A stretch of 64,000 bases of DNA from Chryseobacterium gleum (GCF_900636535.1 NZ_LR134289.1:3162001-3226000), one strand, 5' to 3'. Numbered from the stretch's first letter, positions 7,445 through 16,600 are shown. Notes: generated by a model from the letters alone, not told the origin. Translations and numbers: made by a program.

Positions 7445-10400
7445 ATGAGCCAATTTAAAGAATACAAAAACCTCAACCTTATTGACGTAGCAGAGAATGT
7501 AGCGGAATTTTGGAAACAAAATAAAACCTTCAATAAGAGTGTTGAGATTCGTCAGGGAAATCCTGAGTTTGTTTTTTATGAAGGTCCGCCTTCAGCAAAC
7601 GGTATGCCTGGAATTCACCACGTAATGGCAAGAGCATTGAAAGATATTTTCTGCCGTTACCAGACTCAGAACGGAAAGCAGGTTTTTCGTAAAGCAGGCT
7701 GGGATACGCATGGTCTTCCTGTGGAACTGGGTGTAGAAAAAGAATTAGGAATCACTAAAGAAGATATTGGCAAAAAAATCTCTATTGAAGACTATAACAA
7801 AGCTTGTCGTGAAGCAGTAATGCGTTATACCGATGTCTGGAATAACCTTACGGAGAAAATCGGATATTGGGTAGACCTTGATGATCCGTACATCACGTAC
7901 AAGTCAAAATATATGGAAACCGTTTGGTGGCTGTTGAAGCAATTGTATGATAAAAACTTATTGTACAAAGGTTACACGATCCAGCCTTACTCTCCAAAAG
8001 CAGGAACAGGACTTTCTTCTCATGAGCTTAACCAGCCTGGAACCTATCGTGATGTTTCTGACACTACCGTTGTGGCTCAGTTTAAAGTGAAGAAAGACTC
8101 TTCGGCATTGTTCAACGATGTTGACGGGGATGTACATATCCTTGCATGGACGACAACTCCGTGGACGCTTCCATCCAATACGGCTCTTACCGTAGGAAGA
8201 GATATTGAATATGTTTTGGTTAAAACCTTCAATCAGTATACATTTGAACCTGTAACTGTAGTTTTATCAAGTGTTCTTTTACCTAAAGTTTTCGGTAAAA
8301 AATATGCAGAAGGTACAGATGAGGATTTTGCCAACTATACTCCGGAGACTAAAGTAATTCCTTTCAGAATATTAAAAGAATTTACCGGAGAAAAACTAGT
8401 TGACACAAGATATGAGCAATTAGTTCCGTGGTTTACACCAAACGATAATCCTGAGAATGCGTTCAGAGTTATCTTAGGAGATTTCGTAACAACAGAAGAC
8501 GGTACCGGTATCGTACACACAGCACCTACTTTTGGTGCAGATGATGCGAGAGTTGCTAAGATGGCTCAGCCTGAGATCCCTCCTATGTTGGTAAAAGATG
8601 AAAATGACAACCTTGTCCCATTGGTAGATTTACAGGGGAGATTCATCAAAGGAGAAAATGTTCCAGAGGTGTTTTCAGGAAAATATATCAAAAACGAATA
8701 TTATGATGAAGGAACAGCTCCTGAGAAATCATGGGATGTAGAACTTGCGATCCTGTTGAAAACGGAGAACAAGGCCTTCAAAGTAGAGAAATATGTCCAC
8801 TCTTATCCACACTGCTGGAGAACAGACAAACCGGTATTGTATTACCCGCTGGATTCATGGTTTGTGAAAATGACCGCTGTAAAAGACAGATTGGTTAACC
8901 TGAACAAAGAGATCAACTGGAAGCCAAAAGCTACCGGAGAGGGACGTTTTGCCAACTGGCTGGAAAATGTAAATGACTGGAACTTATCCCGTTCAAGATA
9001 TTGGGGTATTCCGTTGCCAATATGGAGAACGGATGACCTGAAAGAAGAAAAAATCATAGGTTCTGTAGAAGAGTTATACAACGAAATCGAAAAATCAATT
9101 GCAGCTGGACTGATGACTGAAAATCCGTTTAAAGGTTTCATCATCGGAAATATGGCAGAGTCTAACTATGAGCTTGTGGATCTTCACAAAAATGTAGTAG
9201 ACAAAGTGGTATTGGTTTCTGATTCAGGAAAAGCAATGAAACGTGAGAGCGACCTGATTGATGTTTGGTTCGATTCAGGGTCTATGCCTTATGCACAGTT
9301 GCATTATCCTTTTGAAAACAAAGAATTAATTGACAATAACAAAGCATTCCCGGCTGATTTCATTGCGGAAGGTGTTGACCAGACCCGTGGATGGTTCTAT
9401 ACGCTTCACGCCATCGGAACTGCGGTGTTTGATTCAGTTGCTTACAAAAATGTAATGAGTAACGGTCTTGTTCTGGATAAGAACGGACAAAAGATGTCAA
9501 AACGTTTAGGAAATGCTGTAGATCCATTCGAAACACTTGCTGTTTACGGGCCGGATGCTACCCGTTGGTATATGATCTCCAATGCCAACCCTTGGGAAAA
9601 CCTGAAGTTTGACATTGAAGGAATCGACGAAGTAAGAAGAAAGTTCTTCGGAACCCTTTACAATACATATTCATTCTTTGCTTTGTATGCGAATGTGGAT
9701 GGCTTCAACTATTCAGAAAAAGAAGTGGAAAACCGTCCTGAAATCGACAGATGGATCCTTTCTGAGCTGAATCTTCTGATCAAGGAAGTAAAAGCATTCT
9801 ATGAAGATTATGAACCGACAAGAGTAGCAAGAGCGATCAGCACTTTTGTGAATGACAACCTGAGTAACTGGTATGTAAGACTATGCAGAAGACGTTTCTG
9901 GAAAGGAGAATATTCTGATGACAAAATCTCTGCTTACCAGACTTTATACACTTGTCTTGAAACAGTAGCCAAGCTTTCCGCTCCTATTGCTCCATTCTTT
10001 ATGGATCAATTGTACCAGGACCTGAATAAAGTAACAGGAAAAGAAAACTGTGAATCTGTACACCTTACTGATTTCCCGGTAGCTGATGAAAACTTAATTG
10101 ATCAGGATCTGGTTGAAAAAACGCATTTGGCTCAGAACATTACAAGTATGGTCTTCTCTCTGAGAAAGAAAGAAAATGTAAAAGTTCGTCAGCCGTTACA
10201 GAAAGTATTGGTTCCTGTATTGGATTCTAAAACAGAAGAACAGATTCTTGCTGTTGCAGACCTGATCAAGCAGGAGGTAAACGTAAAAGAATTACAGTTA
10301 ATTAATGCTGAAGAAGCATCCCACTTAATTGTAAAGCAGATAAAACCTAACTTCAAAGCGCTTGGTCCTAAATTAGGAAAAGACATGAAGATGGTAGGTG

Positions 10401-10840
10401 CAGAGATTGCTAATCTTAGTGCAGAACAGATTACCCGTCTAGAAAAAGAAGGAAAAACAGATGTTCAGGGATATGAAATTACCCTTGATGATGTAGAGAT
10501 TTCTACCAAAGATATCCCGGGATGGACAGTAACTTCTGACGGAAAAACAACTGTGGCATTAGATTTGACCTTAACCGATGAGTTAAAATCTGAAGGGATC
10601 GCAAGAGAGTTCATTAACAGAATTCAAAACCTGCGAAAAGACAAAGACTTTGAACTGACAGACAAAATTTCAATTGCATTGGAAGAAAGCTCTCCTTTCT
10701 TGAATGATATTAAGAAAAATGAGGAATATATTTCTTCTGAAGTCTTGTCAAATAAAATAGAAATTGTATCTTCACTTTCAAATTTTAACGAAATCGAAAT
10801 AGATGAGGTTAATTTTAAGATAAATATTGAAAAAAATTAA
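7445..10840 (+). CDS. ileS: isoleucyl-tRNA synthetase
   Basis: A 1131-aa class Ia synthetase of the long type common in Bacteroidota. The HIGH-type motif appears as GIHH near residue 56 (PPSANGMPGIHH), and the KMSKS loop as QKMSKRLGN near residue 683. A CP1 editing insert with TTPWTLPSN lies between them. It charges tRNA-Ile with isoleucine in the cytoplasm and edits valine. The C-terminus lacks an obvious zinc-binding Cys cluster. It is followed closely by a DksA-like gene and then lspA, a common Bacteroidota order. Confidence 0.98.
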   Translation: MSQFKEYKNLNLIDVAENVAEFWKQNKTFNKSVEIRQGNPEFVFYEGPPSANGMPGIHHVMARALKDIFCRYQTQNGKQVFRKAGWDTHGLPVELGVEKELGITKEDIGKKISIEDYNKACREAVMRYTDVWNNLTEKIGYWVDLDDPYITYKSKYMETVWWLLKQLYDKNLLYKGYTIQPYSPKAGTGLSSHELNQPGTYRDVSDTTVVAQFKVKKDSSALFNDVDGDVHILAWTTTPWTLPSNTALTVGRDIEYVLVKTFNQYTFEPVTVVLSSVLLPKVFGKKYAEGTDEDFANYTPETKVIPFRILKEFTGEKLVDTRYEQLVPWFTPNDNPENAFRVILGDFVTTEDGTGIVHTAPTFGADDARVAKMAQPEIPPMLVKDENDNLVPLVDLQGRFIKGENVPEVFSGKYIKNEYYDEGTAPEKSWDVELAILLKTENKAFKVEKYVHSYPHCWRTDKPVLYYPLDSWFVKMTAVKDRLVNLNKEINWKPKATGEGRFANWLENVNDWNLSRSRYWGIPLPIWRTDDLKEEKIIGSVEELYNEIEKSIAAGLMTENPFKGFIIGNMAESNYELVDLHKNVVDKVVLVSDSGKAMKRESDLIDVWFDSGSMPYAQLHYPFENKELIDNNKAFPADFIAEGVDQTRGWFYTLHAIGTAVFDSVAYKNVMSNGLVLDKNGQKMSKRLGNAVDPFETLAVYGPDATRWYMISNANPWENLKFDIEGIDEVRRKFFGTLYNTYSFFALYANVDGFNYSEKEVENRPEIDRWILSELNLLIKEVKAFYEDYEPTRVARAISTFVNDNLSNWYVRLCRRRFWKGEYSDDKISAYQTLYTCLETVAKLSAPIAPFFMDQLYQDLNKVTGKENCESVHLTDFPVADENLIDQDLVEKTHLAQNITSMVFSLRKKENVKVRQPLQKVLVPVLDSKTEEQILAVADLIKQEVNVKELQLINAEEASHLIVKQIKPNFKALGPKLGKDMKMVGAEIANLSAEQITRLEKEGKTDVQGYEITLDDVEISTKDIPGWTVTSDGKTTVALDLTLTDELKSEGIAREFINRIQNLRKDKDFELTDKISIALEESSPFLNDIKKNEEYISSEVLSNKIEIVSSLSNFNEIEIDEVNFKINIEKN

Positions 10841-10898
10841 CATGTAGTTATTGTATTTCAAATTCCATTTCATAATTTTATTAAAAAAGAGAAAGAAT

Positions 10899-11279
10899 AT
10901 GTCAGACGAAAGAGTTAGATACAGCGATGCTGATTTACAGGAATTTAAAGCGATCATTAAAGAAAAAATAGAAAAAGCAGAAAAAGATCTTCAGCTTATC
11001 AGAGAAAGTTTCATCAATGACCAGAATAACGGGACGGATGATACCTCTCCTACTTTCAAAGCTTTTGAAGAAGGAGCAGAAACGTTAAGCAAAGAGCAGA
11101 ATTCTATTTTGGCAGGAAGACAGGAGAAATTCGTGCGTGATCTTAAAAATGCTTTGATCAGAATCGAAAACAAAACGTACGGTGTTTGCAGAGTGACAGG
11201 AAAACTGATTCCTAAGGAAAGACTTCTGGCTGTTCCTCACGCTACGCTGAGCATCGAAGCGAAAAATATGCAGAAATAG
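10899..11279 (+). CDS. TraR/DksA family transcriptional regulator with degenerate zinc finger
   Basis: A 126-aa DksA-like protein. I start it at 10899 (MSDERVRYSDADL), because the longer reading frame from 10851 adds a 16-residue AT-rich tail unlike the family. A coiled-coil helix pair spans about residues 10-90, followed by the finger region YGVCRVTGKLI. Only one Cys of the canonical four remains, so zinc binding is doubtful, as in many Bacteroidota homologues. The family binds the RNA polymerase secondary channel and modulates initiation, often with ppGpp. It lies 58 bp after ileS and could be co-transcribed. Confidence 0.85.
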   Translation: MSDERVRYSDADLQEFKAIIKEKIEKAEKDLQLIRESFINDQNNGTDDTSPTFKAFEEGAETLSKEQNSILAGRQEKFVRDLKNALIRIENKTYGVCRVTGKLIPKERLLAVPHATLSIEAKNMQK

Positions 11280-11357
11280 CCGTAAGGTTTGTAAAATAAT
11301 ATTGGGTTTATATCGTATTTACGGATACTTTATAAACCTAATTTTTAATGTATACCC

Positions 11358-11603
11358 ATGAGCGAATTATTAATTTTGGGCGTTATCATCGCAGGAGTAT
11401 TGTTGTTTTTCAACAGAGCATGGATCAAAAACAGATTTTTTCCTGATCCGCAGAGAAACTATACTATTGATGATCAATTCAATTCTGATAAACGGGAGCG
11501 GGAGAAAGAAATCGACAGACTTCTGAGCAAAATGGGCAAAAACGGAGTGAATGATCTCTCTGAGAAAGACAGAAAGAGACTCGATGAACTGTCTAAAATG
11601 TAA
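11358..11603 (+). CDS. small membrane-anchored protein with a rhomboid-tail-like motif
   Basis: An 81-aa protein with one N-terminal membrane segment (SELLILGVIIAGVLLFFNRAW) and a charged cytoplasmic tail. The tail has the pattern YTIDDQFN..K..REKEIDRLLSKMGKNG..LSEKDR..L. This resembles the short C-terminal module (DUF6576-like) that follows many Bacteroidota rhomboid proteases; I recall that from the family and have not searched it. Here it stands without a rhomboid domain. It sits between the DksA-like gene and lspA, in the same direction. Function unknown. Confidence 0.7.
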   Translation: MSELLILGVIIAGVLLFFNRAWIKNRFFPDPQRNYTIDDQFNSDKREREKEIDRLLSKMGKNGVNDLSEKDRKRLDELSKM

Positions 11604-11619
11604 CAATTAAATAAAAGAA

Positions 11620-11814
11620 ATGGAATCTATCATAGTACATCCTAAAAATTCTATGGAGCTGAGTGCACTGAAAAGTGTTCTGAAGGAAATGGGCATTAAA
11701 TTTGAAAAAGCTCACGTTAAAAGCTCGTTCAACGGACAGAAAGTAGTCAAGAAAGCAAGCGACAACAAAAATGTAAAGCCGGCAGCAAAGCCTTCAAAAC
11801 CTAAAGGACAGTAA
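11620..11814 (+). CDS. small basic protein, DUF2683-like
   Basis: A 64-aa protein beginning MESIIVHPKNSMELSALKSVLKEM, a pattern seen in small Bacteroidota proteins called DUF2683 or antitoxin-like. The C-terminal half is Lys-, Ala- and Pro-rich and likely disordered. It starts 16 bp after the preceding gene, and its stop overlaps the lspA start by one base (TAATG), so it is translationally linked to lspA. No toxin partner is visible next to it, so an antitoxin role is not supported here. Confidence 0.7.
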   Translation: MESIIVHPKNSMELSALKSVLKEMGIKFEKAHVKSSFNGQKVVKKASDNKNVKPAAKPSKPKGQ

Positions 11815-12452
11815 TGAAAAAGATTTTAGCGATAACCTTTTTAGTGTTGTTAATTGACCAGGCTTCAAAAATTTATATTAAAACTCATTTTGGACTGGGT
11901 GACAGTGTTTCTGTTTTTCCGGGTTTCAAACTTACTTTTGTTGAGAATCCGGGAATGGCTTACGGGTTTCATTTCGGAGGTATTATCGGAAAATATTTTC
12001 TTGTTATCCTAAGAATTTTCCTGATCGGAGGAATGCTGTATATGTTTAAAAAATGGTTAAAAGAAGGTGCCTCCAACTATCTTTTGATTCCAATGGCAAT
12101 CATTTTTGCAGGGGCGATAGGAAACCTTATTGACGGAATGTTCTACGGAATGATCTTCGACAGCGGAAGCATTTATGATGCCAGTGTTGACAGATGGCTG
12201 GATTACGGTGGAGTCTCTAAGCTTGTTCCTTTTGGACATGGGTATTCTTCGTTTATGAAAGGATGTGTGGTAGACATGCTGCACTTCCCGCTGGTAGACT
12301 GGTATGTTCCTGAAAGCTGGCCTTTGATAGGCGGAAAACACATTGAGTTCTTCAAATATATTTTCAATGTTGCGGATTCTGCGATTACTGTAGGGGCAGC
12401 ATTCTTATTGATATTCAGAAAAAAAGCTTTCCCGAACGGCCTGGAGTTTTAA
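11814..12452 (+). CDS. lspA: lipoprotein signal peptidase (SPase II)
   Basis: A 212-aa polytopic membrane aspartyl protease that cleaves prolipoprotein signal peptides before the lipidated Cys. Recognisable family motifs are VENPGMAYG near residue 43, AGAIGNLID near 102, and the two catalytic Asp regions VVDML (about 151) and NVADSAITVG (about 182). It is longer than the roughly 160-aa E. coli enzyme because of an insert around residues 110-145, usual for Bacteroidota. The start overlaps the upstream small gene by one base. Several lipoproteins in this window would be substrates. Confidence 0.96.
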   Translation: MKKILAITFLVLLIDQASKIYIKTHFGLGDSVSVFPGFKLTFVENPGMAYGFHFGGIIGKYFLVILRIFLIGGMLYMFKKWLKEGASNYLLIPMAIIFAGAIGNLIDGMFYGMIFDSGSIYDASVDRWLDYGGVSKLVPFGHGYSSFMKGCVVDMLHFPLVDWYVPESWPLIGGKHIEFFKYIFNVADSAITVGAAFLLIFRKKAFPNGLEF

Positions 12453-12467
12453 AATGATGTATTTCGG

Positions 12468-13112
12468 ATGAAAAAAATAATCAAAAATATTTTTAAAATT
12501 TTCCTGCTTCTTCTGGTTGCAGGAATTATTTTTATTACCTGGGCGAATTACAGCATCAAAAAAGAGAGTGAGTCTTTCGTTTCTTATAATATTGCTGATC
12601 TGCCTGAAGCCAAAACAGGTTTATTGCTGGGAACCGGGAAACTTCTGAACAACGGACAGCCAAATGCTTATTTCTACAACAGAATAAAAGCTGCAGCTGA
12701 TTTATACAAAAGCGGAAAAATACAATACATTATTGTCAGTGGCGACAACAGTACCAAAGATTATAATGAACCTGAGGATATGCAGTTTGCATTGATACAG
12801 GAAGGAGTTCCAAAGGATAAAATTATTTTAGACCATGCCGGATTCAGGACACTGGATTCTGTAGTAAGAGCCAAGGATATTTTCAGCCAGACAAAACTTA
12901 TCATCATTTCTCAGAAGTTCCATAATGAAAGAGCCGTTTTTCTGGCCCGAAAAAATGGAATGGAAGCCTTTGGGTACAATGCAGCTGATGTGAATAAGTA
13001 TGCAGGGTTAAAGACTAATATGAGAGAGTATGCAGCCAAAGCTAAGGCATATTGGGATCTTCTTTTCGGAGTAGAACCGAAATTCGGAGGGGAGAAGATT
13101 GCGATTCCTTAA
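12468..13112 (+). CDS. YdcF/SanA/ElyC family membrane-associated protein (DUF218)
   Basis: A 214-aa protein with one N-terminal membrane anchor (about residues 10-27) and a DUF218 domain. Visible family motifs are LLLGTGKLLNNG near residue 51, YIIVSGDNS near 87, and IISQKFHNERAVFLARKNG near 145. SanA-like members affect envelope permeability, and DUF218 proteins have been linked to envelope polysaccharide or lipid carrier homeostasis; the biochemical activity of this one is unknown. It follows lspA by 15 bp, so probably shares its transcript. Confidence 0.85.
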   Translation: MKKIIKNIFKIFLLLLVAGIIFITWANYSIKKESESFVSYNIADLPEAKTGLLLGTGKLLNNGQPNAYFYNRIKAAADLYKSGKIQYIIVSGDNSTKDYNEPEDMQFALIQEGVPKDKIILDHAGFRTLDSVVRAKDIFSQTKLIIISQKFHNERAVFLARKNGMEAFGYNAADVNKYAGLKTNMREYAAKAKAYWDLLFGVEPKFGGEKIAIP

Positions 13113-13253
13113 TTTTTTTCAACCACGGATTGCACGAATGGTCACAGATGATTGAGAAAGATTGATTGATTTTGGCTAAAGCCAATGGATGGATGTTGAA
13201 TTTTAAGCTGGCTGGGCTAAAGCCCACCCCTATTGAATTTTAATAACAACATC
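13113..13253. repeat. cluster of dispersed repeats including a paired REP-like element
   Basis: Two palindromes of one family lie in order: TTGGCTAAAGCCAA at 13172-13185 and TGGGCTAAAGCCCA at 13213-13226, the latter followed by CCCTATTGAA. The same two-part arrangement recurs at 52925-52975. Just before, 13121-13150 reads AACCACGGATTGCACGAATG and onward, a separate motif resembling 17395-17405. No gene is present. Confidence 0.75.
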
Positions 13254-13344
13254 TTTTATCTTTTATCTTTTATCTTTTATCTTTTATCTTTTATCTTTTA
13301 TCTTTTATCTTTTATCTTTTATCTTTTATCTTTTATCTTTTATC
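13254..13344. repeat. tandem heptanucleotide array, 13 perfect copies of TTTTATC
   Basis: The unit TTTTATC is repeated 13 times without a mismatch over 91 bp, with partial units on both sides (ATC before, TTT after). It ends about 24 bp before the trpS -7 element. An open frame across it is only the repeat translated and is not a gene. Perfect identity suggests active slippage. Confidence 0.95.
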
Positions 13345-13368
13345 TTTCGTTATTCCCCTCAAACCTCG

Positions 13369-13376
13369 TAAATTTG
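13369..13376 (+). promoter_or_regulatory. -7 element of trpS promoter
   Basis: TAAATTTG matches TAnnTTTG and lies 36 bp before the trpS start. A TTTCG at 13345-13349, directly at the edge of the heptamer array, is placed about 20 bp upstream as a weak -33 candidate. Confidence 0.5.
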
Positions 13377-13411
13377 CTATTCATTAATTTTTTAAATATA
13401 AATTGTAAACA

Positions 13412-14380
13412 ATGTCAAGAATTCTTACCGGCATTCAAGCCACCGGAACACCCCATCTTGGAAATTTATTAGGGGCCATTATTCCTGCGATCGAACTATC
13501 CAAGCAGGAAGGAAATGAATCATTTTTATTTATTGCGAATCTTCACACACTTACACAGATTAAGGATGCGCAGACTTTAAGACAAAATACCTACGAGATT
13601 GCTGCGGCTTGGCTTGCTTGTGGACTGGATACTGAAAAAACATATTTCTACAGACAAAGCGATATCGCTGAAACCTGTGAACTTTCTTGGCATTTATCAT
13701 GTTTTTTCCCTTATCAAAGATTAACATTGGCTCATTCATTTAAGGATAAGGCGGACAGACTTCAGGATGTGAATGCAGGTTTGTTTACTTACCCTATTCT
13801 GATGGCTGCAGATATTTTGCTGTATGATGCAGAGATTGTTCCTGTTGGAAAAGATCAGCTTCAGCACCTGGAGTTCGCCAGAGATGTCGCGTCAAGATTC
13901 AACAATCAGATGGGTGAAATTCTTGTATTGCCACAGTCTGAACTTCAGGAAGACACCAAATATGTTCCCGGAACAGATGGCCAGAAAATGTCAAAATCCA
14001 GAGGAAATATCATCAATATTTTCTTACCGGAAAAGGAACTTAAAAAACAGGTGATGAGCATTGAAACGGATTCTAAAGCTTTAGAAGACCCTAAAGATCC
14101 TGAAACGGATAAAGTTTTTGCCATTTATCAGCTGATTGCTACTCCGGAACAAACCGAGGAATTAAGAGCTAAGTATCTTGCCGGAAACTTCGGGTACGGA
14201 CATGCTAAAAAGGAATTACTGGATTTGATTCTGGTACGTTTTGAGAAGGAAAGAGAAACGTTCAACTACTATATGAACAATCTTGATGAGCTTGAGGCAA
14301 AGCTGCAACAGGGAGCTGAGAAAACCAGACCTATTGCTCAGGAAACTCTTAAAAGAGTAAGAACAAGCTTAGGATTTTAA
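13412..14380 (+). CDS. trpS: tryptophanyl-tRNA synthetase
   Basis: A 322-aa class Ic synthetase of normal bacterial length. The HIGH-equivalent is in TGIQATGTPHLGNLLG near residues 6-21, and the KMSKS motif is in GTDGQKMSKSRGN near residue 188. It charges tRNA-Trp in the cytoplasm. The ATG at 13412 (MSRILTGIQ) is the natural start. It stands alone, with a hairpin terminator right after it. A heptamer array upstream abuts its promoter, which could influence expression. Confidence 0.97.
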   Translation: MSRILTGIQATGTPHLGNLLGAIIPAIELSKQEGNESFLFIANLHTLTQIKDAQTLRQNTYEIAAAWLACGLDTEKTYFYRQSDIAETCELSWHLSCFFPYQRLTLAHSFKDKADRLQDVNAGLFTYPILMAADILLYDAEIVPVGKDQLQHLEFARDVASRFNNQMGEILVLPQSELQEDTKYVPGTDGQKMSKSRGNIINIFLPEKELKKQVMSIETDSKALEDPKDPETDKVFAIYQLIATPEQTEELRAKYLAGNFGYGHAKKELLDLILVRFEKERETFNYYMNNLDELEAKLQQGAEKTRPIAQETLKRVRTSLGF

Positions 14381-14400
14381 TGCTAAGTTTTTTATCATAA

Positions 14401-14428
14401 GAAAGCCTTTCGTTTTGAAAGGCTTTTC
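14401..14428. terminator. bidirectional terminator between trpS and the histidine kinase
   Basis: Arms AAAGCCTTTC and GAAAGGCTTT flank a GTTTT loop, with T-rich sequence on the right and A-rich sequence on the left. It separates convergent genes. Confidence 0.8.
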
Positions 14429-15723
14429 TATTTAATATAGCTGCTGTTATTTTTAGTGAGAATAAAGTAATGTATATGATCTGCATATTCATAGTTAATT
14501 TCCCATCCCGGATACTGCCTGATAATAGTTTTAACGATAGACAGCCCCAATCCAGTAGAAGTATGATCTGAACCCTGCTTATAGAATCTGTTAAATATCC
14601 TTGTCGTATCCAGAGGCACAGGGCTTCCACTATTTTGAAATGTTATTCTGTTATTTTCAATGATAATGTTTAGAATACCTTCCTCATTATTGTATTTGAC
14701 GGCATTCTTAAGAAGATTCGACAACAGAATATCTGCCAGATCCTGATTGAAATCGGCTATAAATTTTCCTTTCTCAATAATACTGACCTCTACTTTTTTA
14801 AAAGCGATAAAATCTTCGTAATTCTGAACCAGCTGGGTAACCATTCCGTTAAAATCAACATCTGAAGTTTTGTTAAACTGACTGTTTTCAATTTTGGAAA
14901 GCATTAATAAAGATTTATTTAAACCTACCATTCTTCTCAGGTCGTTCTTCACCCCGGTAAGAAAAGTAAGGTTCTTTTTATCCAGATCATCATTCTGGAT
15001 CATCAGATCAATTTTATTAATCACAATAGCCAAAGGAGTCTGAAGTTCATGAGACGCATTTTCAATAAACTGCTTCTGCTGATAGAAAACAAGCTCATTA
15101 CGTTCAATCATTTCATTGATTGCTTTGTCTAATTCTTCAAACTCAGTGATTTTATAATTGTACTTTTCCCGGGAAAAAGGAATTCCAAATTGATATTTTT
15201 TAAGCTTATCCAGAATCTGATAGAAGGGTTTCATTGCCTTATTCAACAAATATCCGTTGACTACCACTATACTTATCACCAAAAGAATATAAAGCACAAT
15301 CAGGGCAGTGGTAAGGTCATATATCAATTCATCTTCCTCCACCGTTGAAGTTCTTATAACAAGCCGCTGATGCCCTTTGAACTGATCGATAAAGTCTGCT
15401 TCCAGAACTCTGTAAGGCTGGTCTTTATCATCATACTCCATGTAATACATTTTATTATAAAGCCTGCTTTTGTTTTGATATTCTTCAACTTTAATAGGAT
15501 TGATTTTAAATTCATTGAATCCAAACTCATTATTCTTCAAAAGCTGCGGATTAAGATAAACAGCTTTGATAATCTGTATTTTTCTGTCCCTTAAACCATC
15601 ATCTACATTATCATGTACTTCATCCAGGATATAGGCATAAAAAAGCCCTGCCCAAACTGCTATAATCAGCAGCAGGATCATGATCAGGTACTTTATAGTG
15701 TAATATTTTAATGAAGTCTTCAT
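14428..15723 (-). CDS. sensor histidine kinase (EnvZ/PhoR type)
   Basis: A 431-aa membrane kinase with transmembrane helices at about residues 10-32 and 138-160, bracketing a roughly 105-residue periplasmic sensor. The H-box ASHELQTP carries the phospho-accepting H225. An N-box (LLSNLLKNAVKYN) and a G-box (GLGLSIVK) complete the ATPase domain. Its ATG overlaps the stop of the response regulator gene by one base (TGATG), so the pair is co-translated. The signal is unknown. PepSY-like exported proteins encoded just upstream of the pair are possible targets or ligands. Confidence 0.93.
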   Translation of the reverse strand: MKTSLKYYTIKYLIMILLLIIAVWAGLFYAYILDEVHDNVDDGLRDRKIQIIKAVYLNPQLLKNNEFGFNEFKINPIKVEEYQNKSRLYNKMYYMEYDDKDQPYRVLEADFIDQFKGHQRLVIRTSTVEEDELIYDLTTALIVLYILLVISIVVVNGYLLNKAMKPFYQILDKLKKYQFGIPFSREKYNYKITEFEELDKAINEMIERNELVFYQQKQFIENASHELQTPLAIVINKIDLMIQNDDLDKKNLTFLTGVKNDLRRMVGLNKSLLMLSKIENSQFNKTSDVDFNGMVTQLVQNYEDFIAFKKVEVSIIEKGKFIADFNQDLADILLSNLLKNAVKYNNEEGILNIIIENNRITFQNSGSPVPLDTTRIFNRFYKQGSDHTSTGLGLSIVKTIIRQYPGWEINYEYADHIHYFILTKNNSSYIK

Positions 15724-16394
15724 CAGATCAATTTATATCCTATTCCGTATACCGCCTGAAAATCTGCTTCTGCATGGAGAGTTTTCAATTTTTTACGAAG
15801 ATTCTTAATCTGGGAATAAATAAAATCGAGACTATCCGCCTGATCGATATAATCTCCCCAAATAGCTTCAGCCAATGTTGTTTTCTGCAAAGTCTTTTCA
15901 GGATGAATCACAAAATAATACAAAAGATCATATTCTTTACGGTTCAGGATAAGCTCTCCATTCCCTACTTTCACAATTCTGCTCTCCGGATCAATGCTTA
16001 TATTTTTGTAACGGATGATATTTTCTCCATCCTGATTTTTTCTTCTGATCACAGATTTGATTCTGGCCAGAAGTTCGGCAAGGTGAAAAGGCTTTGCCAG
16101 ATAATCATCAGCTCCTATTTCCAAACCTGCAACCTTATCGTCCACAGAGTCTTTAGCAGAAAGGATGATCACCGGATCTTTCTTATGCATTTTTTTGATC
16201 TCCTTCAACAGATCTATACCATTTCCGTCAGGCAGCATTATATCGAGTAAAATACAGTCGTATTCGTAAGAAATAATTTTTTCCAGCCCGGCACTGTAAT
16301 TCTCCGCGTATTCCACAATGAAATGTTCTGCTTCCAGAAAATTCTGTACGGTATCTTTCAGTTCGGGTTCATCTTCTATTATTAAAATCTTCAT
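15723..16394 (-). CDS. OmpR/PhoB-family response regulator
   Basis: A 223-aa regulator with an N-terminal receiver domain (acidic pocket IEDEP, phospho-acceptor D51 in LLDIML, conserved K100 in LAKPF) and a C-terminal winged helix (about residues 125-222). It is the partner of the histidine kinase whose start overlaps its stop. It is the first gene of the pair, 206 bp downstream of a PepSY-like gene on the same strand. The DNA target is unknown. Confidence 0.95.
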   Translation of the reverse strand: MKILIIEDEPELKDTVQNFLEAEHFIVEYAENYSAGLEKIISYEYDCILLDIMLPDGNGIDLLKEIKKMHKKDPVIILSAKDSVDDKVAGLEIGADDYLAKPFHLAELLARIKSVIRRKNQDGENIIRYKNISIDPESRIVKVGNGELILNRKEYDLLYYFVIHPEKTLQKTTLAEAIWGDYIDQADSLDFIYSQIKNLRKKLKTLHAEADFQAVYGIGYKLI

Positions 16395-16600
16395 ATTTCT
16401 GGATCTATTTACTCTGCTGCATGGTTAACTTATATCAAATATAGGAAATTATAAGGAGGGAAGCCGGAGGCAGAGATACCCATCTGAAAGTCTACGAGAA
16501 TATGATCAGTATAAGAGTGATATGATAAATTACCGATAAGATATCTACAAAATGGAAATGCGCTCTGCCCTTTTCTCTCAGATCTCTTTTCATAAGTAAT

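Noticed and set aside
10851..10898. Longer N-terminus for the DksA-like protein
   Set aside because: The extra 16 residues are AT-rich intergenic translation; family proteins begin near MSDERVRYSD.
11620..11814. Antitoxin of a toxin-antitoxin pair
   Set aside because: The neighbours are lspA and a small membrane protein, with no toxin-like gene.
13233..13472. 79-aa open frame across the heptamer array
   Set aside because: Its protein is just the repeat translated (FIYLLS units) and overlaps the trpS start in another frame; it is not a gene.
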